The position numbers were made by a program, and so were the translations under genes. Below are positions 1 through 14,300 of a stretch of DNA of 64,000 nt, piece after piece. Under the pieces are notes generated by a model that was not told the DNA's origin, did not search any database, and saw nothing but the letters and a program-made list of their open reading frames with translations. The stretch comes from Sophora flavescens (Eukaryota; Streptophyta; Magnoliopsida; Fabales; Fabaceae): positions 105,603,923 to 105,667,922 of the forward strand of contig CM061069.1 of assembly GCA_030762895.1 (NCBI GenBank), given 5' to 3'. Every line of letters starts with the position of its first letter. The stretch's first letter is position 1.

Positions 1-1
1 T

Positions 2-1401
2 AAGTGGATTTTTAGAAATAAACTTGATGAAACTGGTATTATAACTAGAAATAAAGCTAGACTTGTAGCAAAGGGTTATAATCAAGAAGAGGGTATTGAT
101 TATGATGAAACCTATGCCTCGGTAGCAAGATTAGAAGCTATTAGACTACTTCTTGCATTTGCATGTATCATGGATTTTAAACTATACCAAATGGATGTGA
201 AAAGCGCTTTCTTAAATGGTTTCATACAAGAAGAAGTATATGTAGATCAACCCCCCGGTTTTGAAAATTTTGAATTTCCCAACCATGTTTTTAAATTGAA
301 AAAGGCTCTTTATAGGCTTAAGCAAGCTCCAAGAGCTTGGTATGAAAGGTTGAGTAAATTTCTTTTAGAAAAAGGTTATAAAAGGGGAATGGTTGATACT
401 ACACTTTTCATAAAGGATAAAGGAAAGGATATATTGCTTGTTCAAATATATGTAGATGATATTATCTTTGGTTCAACTAATGAGTTTATGTGTAGAGAGT
501 TCTCAAAGTTGATGCAGAGTGAATTTGAGATGTCCTTAATGGGAGAACTAAATTACTTTCTTGGACTTCAAATAAAGCAAACAAGGAATGTCACCTTCAT
601 AAATCAAGCTAAATATTGCAAGGAGCTCATCAAGAAGTTTGGAATGGAGAATGCCAAAGAAATTAGTACACCAATGGGTACCGGCTGCTATTTAGACAAA
701 GATGAAGGTGGTAAGCCTATTGACCCTTCAAAATATAGAGGTATTATAGGTTCTTTACTATACTTGACAGCTAGTAGACCCGATATTATGTTTAGCGTGT
801 GTATGTGTGCTAGATTTCAAAGTAATCCCAAGGAATCACATTTTATTGCTGTTAAACGCATATTAAGATATCTAATAGGAACACATAATACAGGTCTATG
901 GTATCCTAAGGGTGGAATTTCTGGTTTAGTTGGATACTCAGATTCCGACTTTCCAGGATGCAAGTTGGATAGAAAGAGTACTAGCGGTACTTGTCATATC
1001 TTTGGGAATTCTTTAATTTCTTGGAATAGTAAAAAGCAAGTTAGTGTAGCTTTGTCAACAGCTGAAGCTGAGTACATAGCTGCAGGAAGTTGTTGTGCAG
1101 AAATTTTATGGATGAAACAACAACTCCTTGACTATGGCTTAAAACTTAAAAAAATTCCTATAACATGTGACAATACTAGTGCAATAAACTTAACCAAAAA
1201 TCCCATTCAACATTCAAGAACAAAGCATATAGATATTTGACATCATTTTCTAAGAGACCATGTTGAGAAAGGAGATTGTGTTTTTGAGTTTGTTAAAACA
1301 ACAAATTAATTAGTGAACATCTTTAAAAAACCTTTGCCCAAAGAAAGCTTTTTCCGCATAAGAAGTGAATTAGGCATACTTGATATATCATGTATAGATT
1401 G
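2..1401 (+). pseudogene. Copia element A: pol 3' part (reverse transcriptase - RNase H)
   Basis: This is the C-terminal part of a Ty1/copia polyprotein, entering from the left window edge in frame 2. The RT shows DVKSAFLNG, LKQAPRAWYERL and the catalytic YVDDIIFG (about codons 150-160). RNase H shows SRPDIMFSV, LSTAEAEYIAA and CDNTSAINL. The frame is broken by TGA at 1238-1240 and TAA at 1306-1308, after which the conserved C-terminal tail still reads on to about 1401. The lineage resembles SIRE/Maximus, inferred from the RT motifs and the downstream AAAAAGGGGGAGA polypurine tract. The enzyme would copy element RNA in virus-like particles, but this copy cannot make a full product. The upstream part lies outside the window. 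Confidence 0.9.
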
Positions 1402-4400
1402 AATATGTGCGTAAGTGCTTAAATAGGTATGCATATGCAAAAGTACCAAAATTACTCAAGGCATGACCTATTTTCTTTCAAAAATTGAACTTTGACAACT
1501 CAATATGTGATTTTGATGATTTGATTGTATTTGATACTTAGCTTGTTGGGAACATGTGTAAAATGTGTATTCAAACTTGTTCCATGCATTAGAATAGGCA
1601 ATTCAAGCATTAATTAAAAATTCATATGTGAAAGTGAGCTAATAAAGCATAAATGACAGCATCTAGTTCTGTTTTTCTGGTTTTCTGTATTTTTTGCCTG
1701 TGAATCGATTCACACACTCTATGAATCGATTCAGTGTATGCTTTCACACATAACACAATTTTAGTCTCTGTGAATCGATTCACCCCTATTTTGAATCGAT
1801 TCACACGCACATCAGGGACATTATTTCATGGTTTTTTCACTTAATTGTGCTACATCTGTCCCATTGTTGTTTCTTCTTCTTCATGATGCTACTCTCTGCG
1901 CATTAAAATAAATATGCTTCTGCTGCTGCATCTGAATTTTCTATCATGCATTTTCTAGTTTCCCTATGCTAGTTTATTTCTTATGGTTGTATGATGAACT
2001 TTTTGGATACGTTGTGTACTAGCTTATTTCCCCCGTATGTTCTGATATGTGTATGAACTTCCTTGTTTATTGTGTTTATTGCGATGCTATGCTATCGTTG
2101 GATATTTTTATGCAATGAAAGCATTCCTATCATATCTGATATTTTTGATAATGCCAAAAGGGGGAGAAAGGTTCCCATTTGTATTTTCAGGTTATACTCC
2201 CACCTTTTATCAAAACAAGGATGCTAATATTTAGGCGGAGCTTGCAAAAAGATAATACAAAGTCTTCATGGGTTTGTCATCATCAAAAAGGGGGAGAATG
2301 GGAATGAACACAGTCCCCAAGTATGACTTGGATATTTAAAGTATAAAGTTTTGAAGATGACAAAGGACAACATGTCAACTATATCAAGTTTTGAAGACTT
2401 GGATCTACAAAGGGTGGTTCTTAAAGGTTTATCTTTTTATTAGTACCTTTGTAAGATCATATAAGATGTTTGAATGAGACGCAAATAAAATGAAATTAAA
2501 ATCAACATAGGTTAACATAATCAAGTTGAATTCATGCATTCATCATGTTGAAATGTTTTAAATCTTTACTTAATGCATGAATATATAATACTTGATCATT
2601 AGATGAGTTTCATGTTGAAAATTAAAGTTTAAATGAATAGATTTACAAATAAGATGATTGAAACCTTAGTGTAAATATGTTGTGAATAGATTTATTGATT
2701 GGTGTGAATAGATTCAAAGCATTTTACTCTCTGTGAATAGATTCATGAATGGATTCAAGATGTTTCAATCTCTGTGAATAGATTCATGAATAGATTCATA
2801 TGTTTCAGTCTCTGAATCGATTCATGAATGGATTCACGATGTATCAGTCTCTATGAATAGATTCATGAATAGATTCATGTGTCACAACTCTCCGTGAATC
2901 GATTCAAGGGGTCTGTGAATCGATTCACGGCTGTCTGATCTGGTTTTTTAATGTAACAAACACCCCTAATAAATAGATCTATTCATCTCTTTCGTTCAAG
3001 ATCGTTAGCCATCATCTAACAAACAAAAAGAAACACGAAATCTCACAAGATCCTTGCTTCTCATTCTCTTAATCTTTCGTTGTGATCATTAGAGCTTCAA
3101 GTTGTAATTTCTCACTTTCAAGAGTGACTCAAACCTCTTCTACTCTTGTTTTTGACGTTCTTGGTTTGTAAGAAGTGGGGTATCTTCTTCTGGGTTGGAT
3201 TCAGGGTTTGGAATCCCTGGTTATGTGTAGGTTGCAGAGTGGGGTATCTCTGGTGTAAAATTTCTTGAACGTTGTACTCAAGATCCTGATTAGTCAAGGA
3301 ACTCTCATATCGGTGGGTGTGAGACTGGATGTAGATCACAAGAAATTGTGATTGAACCAGTAAAAATATCGGTTTGCAATTCTCCTTAACCCTTCTCTCT
3401 TTAATTTCAATTTGCATTACATATTAGGGTTAAATTGCTAAAGAATTGAATTGCATTTGAAACAATCTTGTTGAATCATCTTTTCAATTACGTTCACGTC
3501 ATCTAAAGATTCACTACGCACTCTTTTTAAATACGTTATACCTTCATACAACAAAAGTTTTTGAAAAGTTTGCAAAAATCTTTTGAATCCTATTCACCCC
3601 CCTCTAGGATGCCAATGCTTGTTAGAGGCCACTTGGGCTAACAAAGTCTGGACGCTTGTGCCCCTTCCTGAAGACAAGTCAGTCATTGGAACAAAGTGGG
3701 TCTATAGAAACAAGCTTGATGAAGATGGTAAGGTTGTGAGAAACAAGGCAAGACTTGTTGCTCAAGGCTACTCTCAAGAAGAAGGTATAGACTACACTGA
3801 AACTTTTGCACCAGTTGCTAGACTAGAAGTTATAAGAATTTTAATATCATTTGCTGCACATCATAGCTTTATGCTTTTTCAAATGGATGTTAAAAGTGCC
3901 TTCTTAAATGGGTTTATTAATGAAGAAGTATATGTCATGCAACCTCCTGGCTTTGAAAATACAAATCGTCCTGAACATGTTTATAAGCTTAAGAAAGCAT
4001 TGTATGGACTTAAACAAGCTCCTAGAGCTTGGTATGGTAGGTTAAGTTCGTTTCTAATGGAAAATGGTTTTAACAGAGGAAAAGTAGACACAACTCTATT
4101 TAGAAAGTCTATTAAGTCTGATTTCATTATAGTACAGATTTATGTTGATGATATCATTTTCGGTGCTACTAATGAATCTCTGTGCAAGGAATTCTCTAAG
4201 CTTATGCAGAAAGAGTTTGAAATGAGTATGATAGGAGAACTCAAGTTATTTCTTGGACTTCAAGTGAAGCAAACAGTGGACGAGGTGTACATCCATCAAA
4301 CTAAATATACAAAGGAACTTCTAAAGATGTTTAAGATGGATGATTGCAAACCAATGAATACCCCTATGCATCCGACGTCCATACTGAACAAAGATGACAA

Positions 4401-7400
4401 AGAGAAAAAGGTAGACCAGAAGGTATATAGAGGTATGATAGGATCTCTTTTATATCTGACTGCGTCTAGGCCTGATATAATGTTCAGTGTTTGCTTATGT
4501 GCTCGTTTTCAATTTGATCCTAGAGAGTCTCATCTCTCAATAGTTAAAAGAATATTTAGATATTTAAAAGGTACTACTAATCTGGGTTTGTGCTTTAAGA
4601 AAAATGACGATTACAGATTAGTTGATTTTTGTGATACTGACTATGCTGGAGATAGAATTAAAAGAAAAAGCATCAGTGGAGAATGTCACTTCATTGGAGC
4701 TAACCTAGTAACATGGTCAAGCAAAAGGCAAAGTACCATTGCTCTGTCAACTGCTGAAGCAGAATACATATCAGCTGCAAGCTGCTGCTCACAACTTCTA
4801 TGGATCAAACACCAATTGGAGGACTACAATGTATTTGTAAGTAGTATTCCACTTATGTGTGATAATACTGCTGCAATCAATTTATCAAATAACCCAATAC
4901 TGCATTCTAGAGCTAAGCACATAGAAATTAAACATCATTTTATTAGAGATTATGTGCAAAAAGGTGTGTTTGATGTTCAATTTGTAGATACTGACCACCA
5001 ATGGGCAGATATCTTTACTAAACCTCTTGCTGAGGATAGATTTATCTTTATAAGAAAACATTTGAATATGTTGTATGTGGATTGAGCTAGTATAATTATT
5101 GTTAAATTGATCGTCCATTGCATTTTTTCTCTGCACGTCCACTAGTCATGACGTCCAGAGCAAGTGGATTCTACACGTCCACTACCTATGACTTTGAACG
5201 TCCACTCTTAGTCTTGTGTGGACTCGTCTATGCACAAATTTATTGCTGATATTATTTTGTTCTTGAACACTTTTATTTAAAACGCTTCTCTTTCCTTGCC
5301 GAGTCAGCTACTTTCATCAATCCCATCAAGACCTTTTAATGGTCCCGAGTTACTAACCCCGTTTTATCATGTCTTATCAAAGTTTTTTTTTTAAAAAAAA
5401 CCTTTTGATATTCAAGATTCTTTTAAAAGAAATCCTTTCCCTCTGAGAAAGACTTTACGCTTTCACAATCTCTCGAGCTATCCCTCTTTTTATCTCTCTC
5501 TACTCTCCAAAGCCTATCTCAGATGACCTTGATGCTGAAGCAAGTGGACAAATAATCATTGCTGATATTTTGGAAGATACTGCTGAATCGTGTCATCAAC
5601 AGAGCTCATCTGAAAGACAATCTTCTCAACCTCTGGCATTAGTTGTAGTGCACCCTGAAGATCAGACAAGAACTATGGACACTCTTCAACAAAAATTGAA
5701 GAAGTTCTTAGAAAGCTGGTTAATGAAAGGGTTAGCAACTTAATAGAAGAAAAGGTTGACAAGATAGCTGGAAAAAAAAATCAAGGAGGATGTTCATCAG
5801 TAGGATCAAACCTCAATGGCTCCAACCTTAGCGGTTGTGAATAAAATGCTTGAATTTCTTATGGATTTCAAGAAGAGTCAAACTCAGAGTCCTCCTCCAC
5901 CACCTCCATCTGCTTATTCCTCACTTTTGTTCTCTTTTTCTTCTTCTTATGCTGACAATGATGGTCCACTCCCTATTTACCATTTTGGCTGATGATAAAA
6001 AGGGGGAGAAAGGAAAAGAAAGACAGTTATATATATTATATTTAATTTAAAATGCTCTTATGTGTTTTTGCTTGTGCATATTCATTTCTACTTGATATAT
6101 AGCTCTGATATACTTGTGTTTATAAAGAATGATAAGTGCTTGTATCTATCTGTTAGTCTGCTTAAACTTTTTTATTGAATGCTTTGTCTTAGGGGGAGCC
6201 TTGCAAGCTCTCTTAGACTTTGATTTTCAAATTTAATTAGTTTTGTCATCATCAAAAAGGGGGAGATTGTTGGAACCAAAGTGGTTATGATTTATTTAAT
6301 CTCTAAAGTTTTGATGCTAACAAAAGGATTAAATTTGCTTGGCAAAGTGTTAGTTGAGATCTAACAAGTGAGTTCAGTTTATGCAGGAATATTCAAAATA
6401 ATATAAGGTATACAATGCTTGGACTCATGCAAAGAATTACCCCTCCAAAGGTTATTTAAACTGTTTATATTTTAAATGACAAGTAGACTGGTTTTCCTTA
6501 GTAGACGAGGCTATAAATGAATACCTAAATAACTTGTTAGGTATAACAAGTCCAAAGACTTGGAAGTAGACGTCCACAGAGCCACGTCAGCAGACGAGGG
6601 CTATCCTTGTAACTCAAGTATACGTCCATAGTGTCTAAACTAAAATTCAGTAGACGTCCACAGTGCCACATCACTGACGAAGGCTCTCTAAGGACTTAGC
6701 AAGTCCAAAGACTTGGGTAGACGAGCGCTTCTACCTCATCAGTAGACGAGCGCTTCTACCTTATTAGTAGACGAGCGCTTCTACCTGATTAGTAGACGAG
6801 CGCTTCTACCACATTAGTAGACGAGCGCTTCTACCTCATTAGTAGATGAGCGATTCTACCTCATTAGTAGACGAGCGCTTCTACCTCATTAGTAGACGAG
6901 CGCTTCTACCACATTAGTAGACGGGCATTTTTACCACTTTAGTGGACGAGCACTTCTGCCACATCAGTGGACGACCATAATTAAAATCTTGTATAGATGC
7001 GTTCTTAAAACTAAGTAGACGGCTATATATGTTCTATATGTTTGCTACCTTGAATGTATGATTTAATGCAATTTGGACCACGTTGAATTTATTTCAAATG
7101 CTTGCTTATTTAATTCAAAGAATATATGTCTTTTACCTTGATGCTTCTTTTGTATAAAATCTTTATCTCTTGGATAAAAGGAACTTCGCACCATTGAAAC
7201 CATAAACCTTTGTACTATATCAAAATACATTGTTGTAAAGATCAAGTCAAGTACAAAGATGGTAAGTCAGAAAGCATATCAAGTTATCAGTCTCAACGGA
7301 TCCAAGCATTTAATGCTACAGTCTAAACGGATACAATTTGAAGACTGTTGAAGAAGATCTAGACACAAAAGCACTTCTCAGTGAAGCATATCATATTATC

Positions 7401-10400
7401 AGTCTCAACGGATCCAAGCATTTAATGCTAAAGTCTAAACAGATACAAATTCAAAGTAACCGTTGAAGAATTACAAAAGAAGAAGAAAGTCGCTATATAA
7501 GTAGAAGACCTCAGATACTGAATATAGTACTCTTGCCTGAAACAACTTTTGCGAGCTCAACATTTGCCAATACAATTCTTTAGTAGACAAGCTCTTATTC
7601 TTTCATTCTTTCAAAAGCAAAAGTCTGTAATTTATTAGTTTGAATATTGTTGTAATATTCAAGTGATCTTAAACTATCATACTCTCACACTTAGTGAGTT
7701 AAAAAGATCAATCTTTAAATCTGTGATAGAGTTAGAGCCTGAAGAGACTTGGTAGAGAAAGAATATTTGTAGCCTGAAGAGGTGTTGAATACTTGTAAAG
7801 CTATTGGATTATAGTGGAGAAAAACCTTCAGGTAGAAGGGACTGGACGTAACTCTTGGTTGGAAGAGAGTGAACCAGGATAAAACACTTGCGTGAATCTT
7901 CTAAACCCTTATCTTTTACAGTTTTTGTTTATACTAACTGTGGGGTTCTGAATCTGAGTTTATTATCTCTTCAAAAGAGTTTTCCTGTTTGTGTGTTGTT
8001 CTTCTTGTTTTGCTTGTAAAAGGTTTGAGAAAAGACTTTTTTGAAAATCTGTTAAGAAACACAATTCAACTCCCCTTCTTGTGTTTCTCTGTGTCAACTT
8101 CACATGGATATCTGGGGTCCTTTAAGTGTATGTTCTATGCAAGGTCATTGTTATTTCTTGACCATTGTGGATGATTATAGCAAACACACTTGGATCTATT
8201 TGTGAAATCTAAAGCAGATACTAGATCTTGTATTTCTACTTTTCTTACTTTAGTAGATACTCAATTTTCTGCAAAAGTTAGGATTATTATAATAGATAAT
8301 GGGGCTGAATTCAATATGCCTTCCTTTTATTCTTCTTTAAGCATTCTTCATCAAACATCTTGTGTGGAAACTCCACAACAAAACCTTAAAGTAGAAAGAA
8401 AACATAGGCATCTTTTAAATGTTACTAGCCAATCCAGCTGCATAAAGGAGATTAGTTGGTCGACTTCTATATCTAACAACAACAAGACCAGACATTAGCT
8501 ACGTTGTCCAACAGTTGAGTCAATTTATGGCATCACCAACCACTCTTCATCATGAGGCAGCAATCCATGTGTTGAGATATATCAAGAATTCTCCAGCCCA
8601 TGGCCTTTTTTATCCGGCAAACTCAACCTTACATCTGAAAGCTTTAAGCGACTCTGATTGGGCTAGTTGTCTTGATACACGAAGATCTATCACTGGCTTC
8701 TGCATATTCCTTGGAGATGCACTCATATCCTGGAAATCTAAAAAGCAGCCGACTGTTTCTAAGTCCTCCTCTGACGCCGAATACAGGGCTTTGGCAACAA
8801 CAGTTTGTGAAATTCAGTGGGTTCAGTTCCTACTGCAAGATCTTCAATTTCCATTTGTCTCCCCAGCTCTTTTCTACTGTGACAGCTAGTATGCACGTCA
8901 TATTGCAGCAAACTCTTCCTTCCATGAGAGGACAAAACATATAGAGTTAGACTGCCATATTGTCAGACAGAAGCTTCAAGAAATTTTTTTCCATTTGCTG
9001 TCCATCTCAAGCTCCAATCAACTAGTTGACTTGTTTACAAAACCTTTGGATAGTACTCCTTTTAGTTCCTTTGTATCCAAGCTCGGAGTCATGAGCATAT
9101 GTAGCCTTATCTTGATAACTCTCTACTTTCTATTATGGTAAAGCTCTTCTATATAAAGAGGAGCCTTTCCTGATGTAAACTCAATTATTGATTCAATACA
9201 ATACAAAACATATTATTCAGTTTTATGCTTCCTAAGTCATAATATTTATGGTGGATCCCTTAAGAGGAGAAATGGTTATTGAACATCAAAATAGAGACAT
9301 CATACGGTGTCTCCTTTTTTTATTATGTAATTTTGAATACATGTCCACAAAGAAGATAAAAGAATAAGTAAAAGATAGTATAAACACATATGATGACCCT
9401 TCTGATATTTCTCTTTAAGAGGGTCTTCTTCATTTATTCACATCCTTATAATGAAGTTTTTTGTTATGATCATTTAATTACTTCTTCTAATTGTATTCTT
9501 CCGAGATTCTCCTTAGTTTCCTTCTGATGTGATCTTTTGATTGAATTTCATCATTAACCATCTTCTAGGCTTCTCAATTTTTTACTCTCTAGGTGTGAGC
9601 TTGTATCCGAGTCTATCTTAGGAGCCTTCTTTGATAACCTTTTGAAAGTCCTTTTAATATGATCATCTGTTGGAATGTTTTGATGTGATAGTTTTGCCTG
9701 ATCATTTTGAAGACTTTTCTGACGATTCTTCTGATCCTTCTAAGTTAGATCTCAAAGTCGTTGGTTGCACTTATTGCTTTTGAAATACTTGAGTCGATTT
9801 TGCATCACAGAGTTTGAACTCTTGATTCCGACAAGTATTTGATTTTGATATTACATCTTTTTGACTTGTCTATTTAACATAACTTAAGGTGCTCATTAAT
9901 CTTTATAATCAAAACACTAAAATTGATTCAAAATGGTTGATAATCATTAAAACCCATCACCCATCAAAGGGAATTTTCCTTAACAATATTTCCATAATTT
10001 GAAATACAATTAAAATTAGAAGGGTATCATATACTATATGGTGAGTTCAATTGTATTTCATGATATTTAATCTAAAATAAATTAGCATAGAAATAACATA
10101 TATTATTTCAATAATTTTTATTACTGTAAGTTCATTCACTAAGAAAATTCATTATAGACTAATATTAAAATATAATTTGTTTTATCTATTTCAAATTGAA
10201 AAGGGAAAAAATTAATTTATGTAATATATTAAATAAAAAAATATAAATTTAATAGATAAATGGGTACCTGCAAGACATAAGTCATTCTACCGTGTCCAAT
10301 CATTGGGGTAATTTTTAAGATGCATATATTGATAATAAGAAATTCTCTAACATACTCTTTGTAATATACTCTTTCTTATTAGGTAAAATTTGTGTGGATC

Positions 10401-11332
10401 CTACAAAATTTAAGTGGGATCCACATGAATTTTGACCAATAAAAGAGAGTGTGTTGACAATAGTGTATTAAAGAGTGTGTTGTTAGTACTCTTCAGATGA
10501 GTAATAATTAAAATAAGTATTAAATGAGATCAACATCATCAAATAAAAAATGGGACCCAGCTCATCCTTGCTACGTGTGTAAACAAGGAACATATATTAA
10601 CATGCACTACTGAACAAAGGCCCAACCGTTTCGGAGAAATAAAGGCAGAAAACAATAAACAGAGAGAATAAAAAAAATTGAGTGCAACGTCCATTTTCCT
10701 GTCCCCTTTCTATTGTGATCTAATTCTAACTACGTATGAGGAATTGAATGGAATGGAAGCAGCTTCGGTGATGAACGAATCAACACATGGAGGAGGATCA
10801 GAGCGCAGCGAAGAGAACAAGATATTTGAATACTTTGGTTGGGTTTATCACCTTGGTGTGAATTCCATTGGTCATGAGTACTGTCACCTCCGATTCCTTT
10901 TCATTAGGGGCAAGTGTGTTGCCATGTACAAGCGTGACCCCCACGAGCATCCTGGCATTGTATGTTTCTTAATTCCTATGATCATTTTCAATTCATTCAT
11001 TCATTGATGTTGCACATTGGACACTTTAACTTTATTGCCCTTCAAATAATGTACAGAATGCTATCATAAGGACATTATTGATTATGAAATCAAAATAAGA
11101 AAGTTTATTTGAAAGAATGACGTTAATATATTGAAAAGTGTTATATTTCTGAAACAAACTCTTTGTTGACTTTTTAACAAATGTTCTTTAAGACATTGGT
11201 TAGCAAGACCCACTAATTTAATAATTTAAAGAATAAATCACGTTGAATTTTAAAATCTCAATCCTTTGTATTTATAACTTAATCTGAAATGCAAACCTGG
11301 CTTTGTAATTAGCACATAATTGCAGTCATATA

Positions 11333-11368
<36 letters not shown>

Positions 11369-14300
11369 TGTATGTGTGTGTGTGATAAATTATATTTAAT
11401 TCAACATATGCAACCTTTTTGTTCTAAACTTTCAAGAAAAATACCAGCATTACACTCTTTATCACACTTCTCCTCAACACACTCTCTATTATTAGTGGAT
11501 TTCATGTGAGACCCACCAAAACATATAGTCCCACATGAAATTCACCCGTTAGTAGATGGTGTGTTAAGAGGAATATGCTTAAGAATGCGATGCTAGCATT
11601 GCGCAACTTTCAATAATCTTCTAATGGTTTTATAGTTTTTTTTAAAGTTTGAATGTGAGTTGTAATTACTTGTTAGATATATATACCATGCAGCATGATT
11701 GACTTTCATTTCTTCTATAATCTCTTCTTTTTAATGATGCTCAGATATACCACGTTGAAACTTTCCTTTGTGCAGAAACCCATTAGGCAGGGGGTCGTGG
11801 GGCCAACACTAGTAGTGGAGGAGCTAGGGTGTCGAAAGATCAACCATGGGGTAAGACACTAATATTTTGTATTTTACTAAATTAAACTAATTGCACCCAC
11901 GGCAAGCTTTTGTCTTGTGATTTTAAGATTCATATATCTTTCACTGTCCTTGTAAATTTGATGGAAGCTAAATAATTTTTATTTTTTGTTCAGAATCTTT
12001 ATGTAGTACGCTTTTACAGTCGATTGGAGGAGACCAAGAAAGGAGAAGTAAGTTATAGTTTCTAATTCTAATAATTGTTGATAGTATGTATAGATTTTAA
12101 AGGGGTAACAATTCATAAAGTATTCAAGGTTGCTCTTGTAACTTCTTGTTACACTTTTCTAAATATAAAACAAGAGCATAAGTTGGATACCGTGGAGATA
12201 AGGATATTGTGGTGGATGAGTTGTGTTACAAAAGAAAATCAATAGAAAATTGAGACTTAATGTACCAAAGTGGAGGCATTTTGAGAATTCATGCACAGTG
12301 AAAATTGAAGGTTCGGAATTTCATAAATAATTTGAGACTTCCCTATTTGCAATGGTACACTGCTTAGTGCTTACAGTACTTTATTTAGTTTACTTTTTAT
12401 ATTACCAATAGATTTATTGTCTTTTACTTTATTTAGAATTTTCATTTCTAGGATAGGAAGAATACAACCGAGTATTTTTTTTTGTTGCATTTAACCAAAG
12501 TTTAGACAAATTGTCAAGTGCTTAAGGATTGCTTCTAAAACAAGCGTAGTGCTATTGTAGCAACATTGATATTCATTACAAGATAAAAATCTCTTTAGCA
12601 ATGGATAAAATCAGTCACTAAAGCCAGAAATTTGGTTGCTAAATGTGTTATCAACCCAAATAATGACTGAACACAAATGATCTTAAAGTCGGAATTGCTA
12701 TGCTTTTAACGACTTAACATATATGTGGTCGCTAACAATATTAGTCGCTAAAATATTAATTGTTGCATTTAAATATAAAGTCACTCAACAGTCTCTTTTT
12801 ATGCTCAACAACAGGGTGATGACCCTGCCAATGTACAGAAAGGAACCATTATCTTACCTATAATTGGTGCAAATTACTTTAATATCACTGTTTTATTAAG
12901 GTTAATGCTAGTGTTGCAACTACAAGAACATACAATTGAATTTATCATGACATTTTATTTGGAGTAATGCTACACAACAAGAAAAGTTTGATAGAACTAA
13001 GTCAAAATTTGTCAAAATTCAAGGGTGGATCTTGCATATATCAAGATGATAGGGACCACATATCCATCTAAGATTCAATAACAATGACAAATCATTATGG
13101 TGAAGATCCTGGTAAAGGGGATAGCAGCAAAAAGCATCAAACTAGACTCCTAGAATTACAATATATAATAGAAGCTGGGCTCTGAATATTTGGATTAAAT
13201 GGTTCAATGATAGTTTCTTGATCCAACAAATGCCCTTGGATACAAATATATCTCAATTTGTGTCTGTATTGAAGAGCTTATTTATTTAACATTGAATGAA
13301 CCCTACATGTCAGAGGCGTTATGAGTTAAATTTTCCTTTATTCAGTATAGAATGAGTTTTTCACACATATATTTTCTTCAAGATTGCTTGTGCTACAGCT
13401 GGGGAAGCCCAAAGATGGATGGAAGCATTCGATCATGCCAAGCAGCAGGTATGGGAAAACTATAACGTTGCTATATAATATAATGTGAATGTTAATTATG
13501 TTATCAGTCTAACTAGGGATTATCGTGGTACCATTTCTTTCGAGGTATTAATTCTTAAGGTGAGTTGATATTGTTTATTACTCGTTGATTATATTTAATT
13601 TGACCCATTGTTAATACAACCAACAACCAAATAATTCATAACTCAACTCAAGTAGGTACCATATATAGCAACTTCTTGTTGATGATGATAATAACAATGG
13701 AAAAACACTCTTCTAAAGTTAGTTTGTTTTCTAAGTGAGCAATAAGGGCATATATGCCCTTAAACCATTTAGTAGATTAAGATCTCAATGCATTATATTA
13801 AATTAATGATAAATATATATTTACTTTCTCACTTTAAATACAAAGTTAGTACGTATGGAGAAACCTTATCCACAAACTTGGTTGTTATGGAAAGTTGTGT
13901 AAACTCTATCATACATGAGCCATTAATAAGGATCTTAAGAATTCATAGTCTTCATTAATAGGATGAATAGAAACACTAACCTTTCTCCATGCTTAAATGT
14001 TAATACTTATTTGCTTGAACTTCAATCAACAATGGAAACTCTTCTATCCCTTTCCTTACTCTTTATGCCTCTAATTTTGATGGAAATTAGGAGACTTTCT
14101 TTCTAGGCAGAGATAGGGAAATGTTTCATTTCCTTCCTTTTATAATTGCTTCCATCAAACAATATATTCTTTTATGAAAAGACTCGTTCCCAAGAGTCAT
14201 AACCATTCATTCAAATATTAAACAATATGTCATTTCATTCAAATATTAAACCACCACTAATATTTGTCACACACATGAGACATTAATTCTTACATTCTCC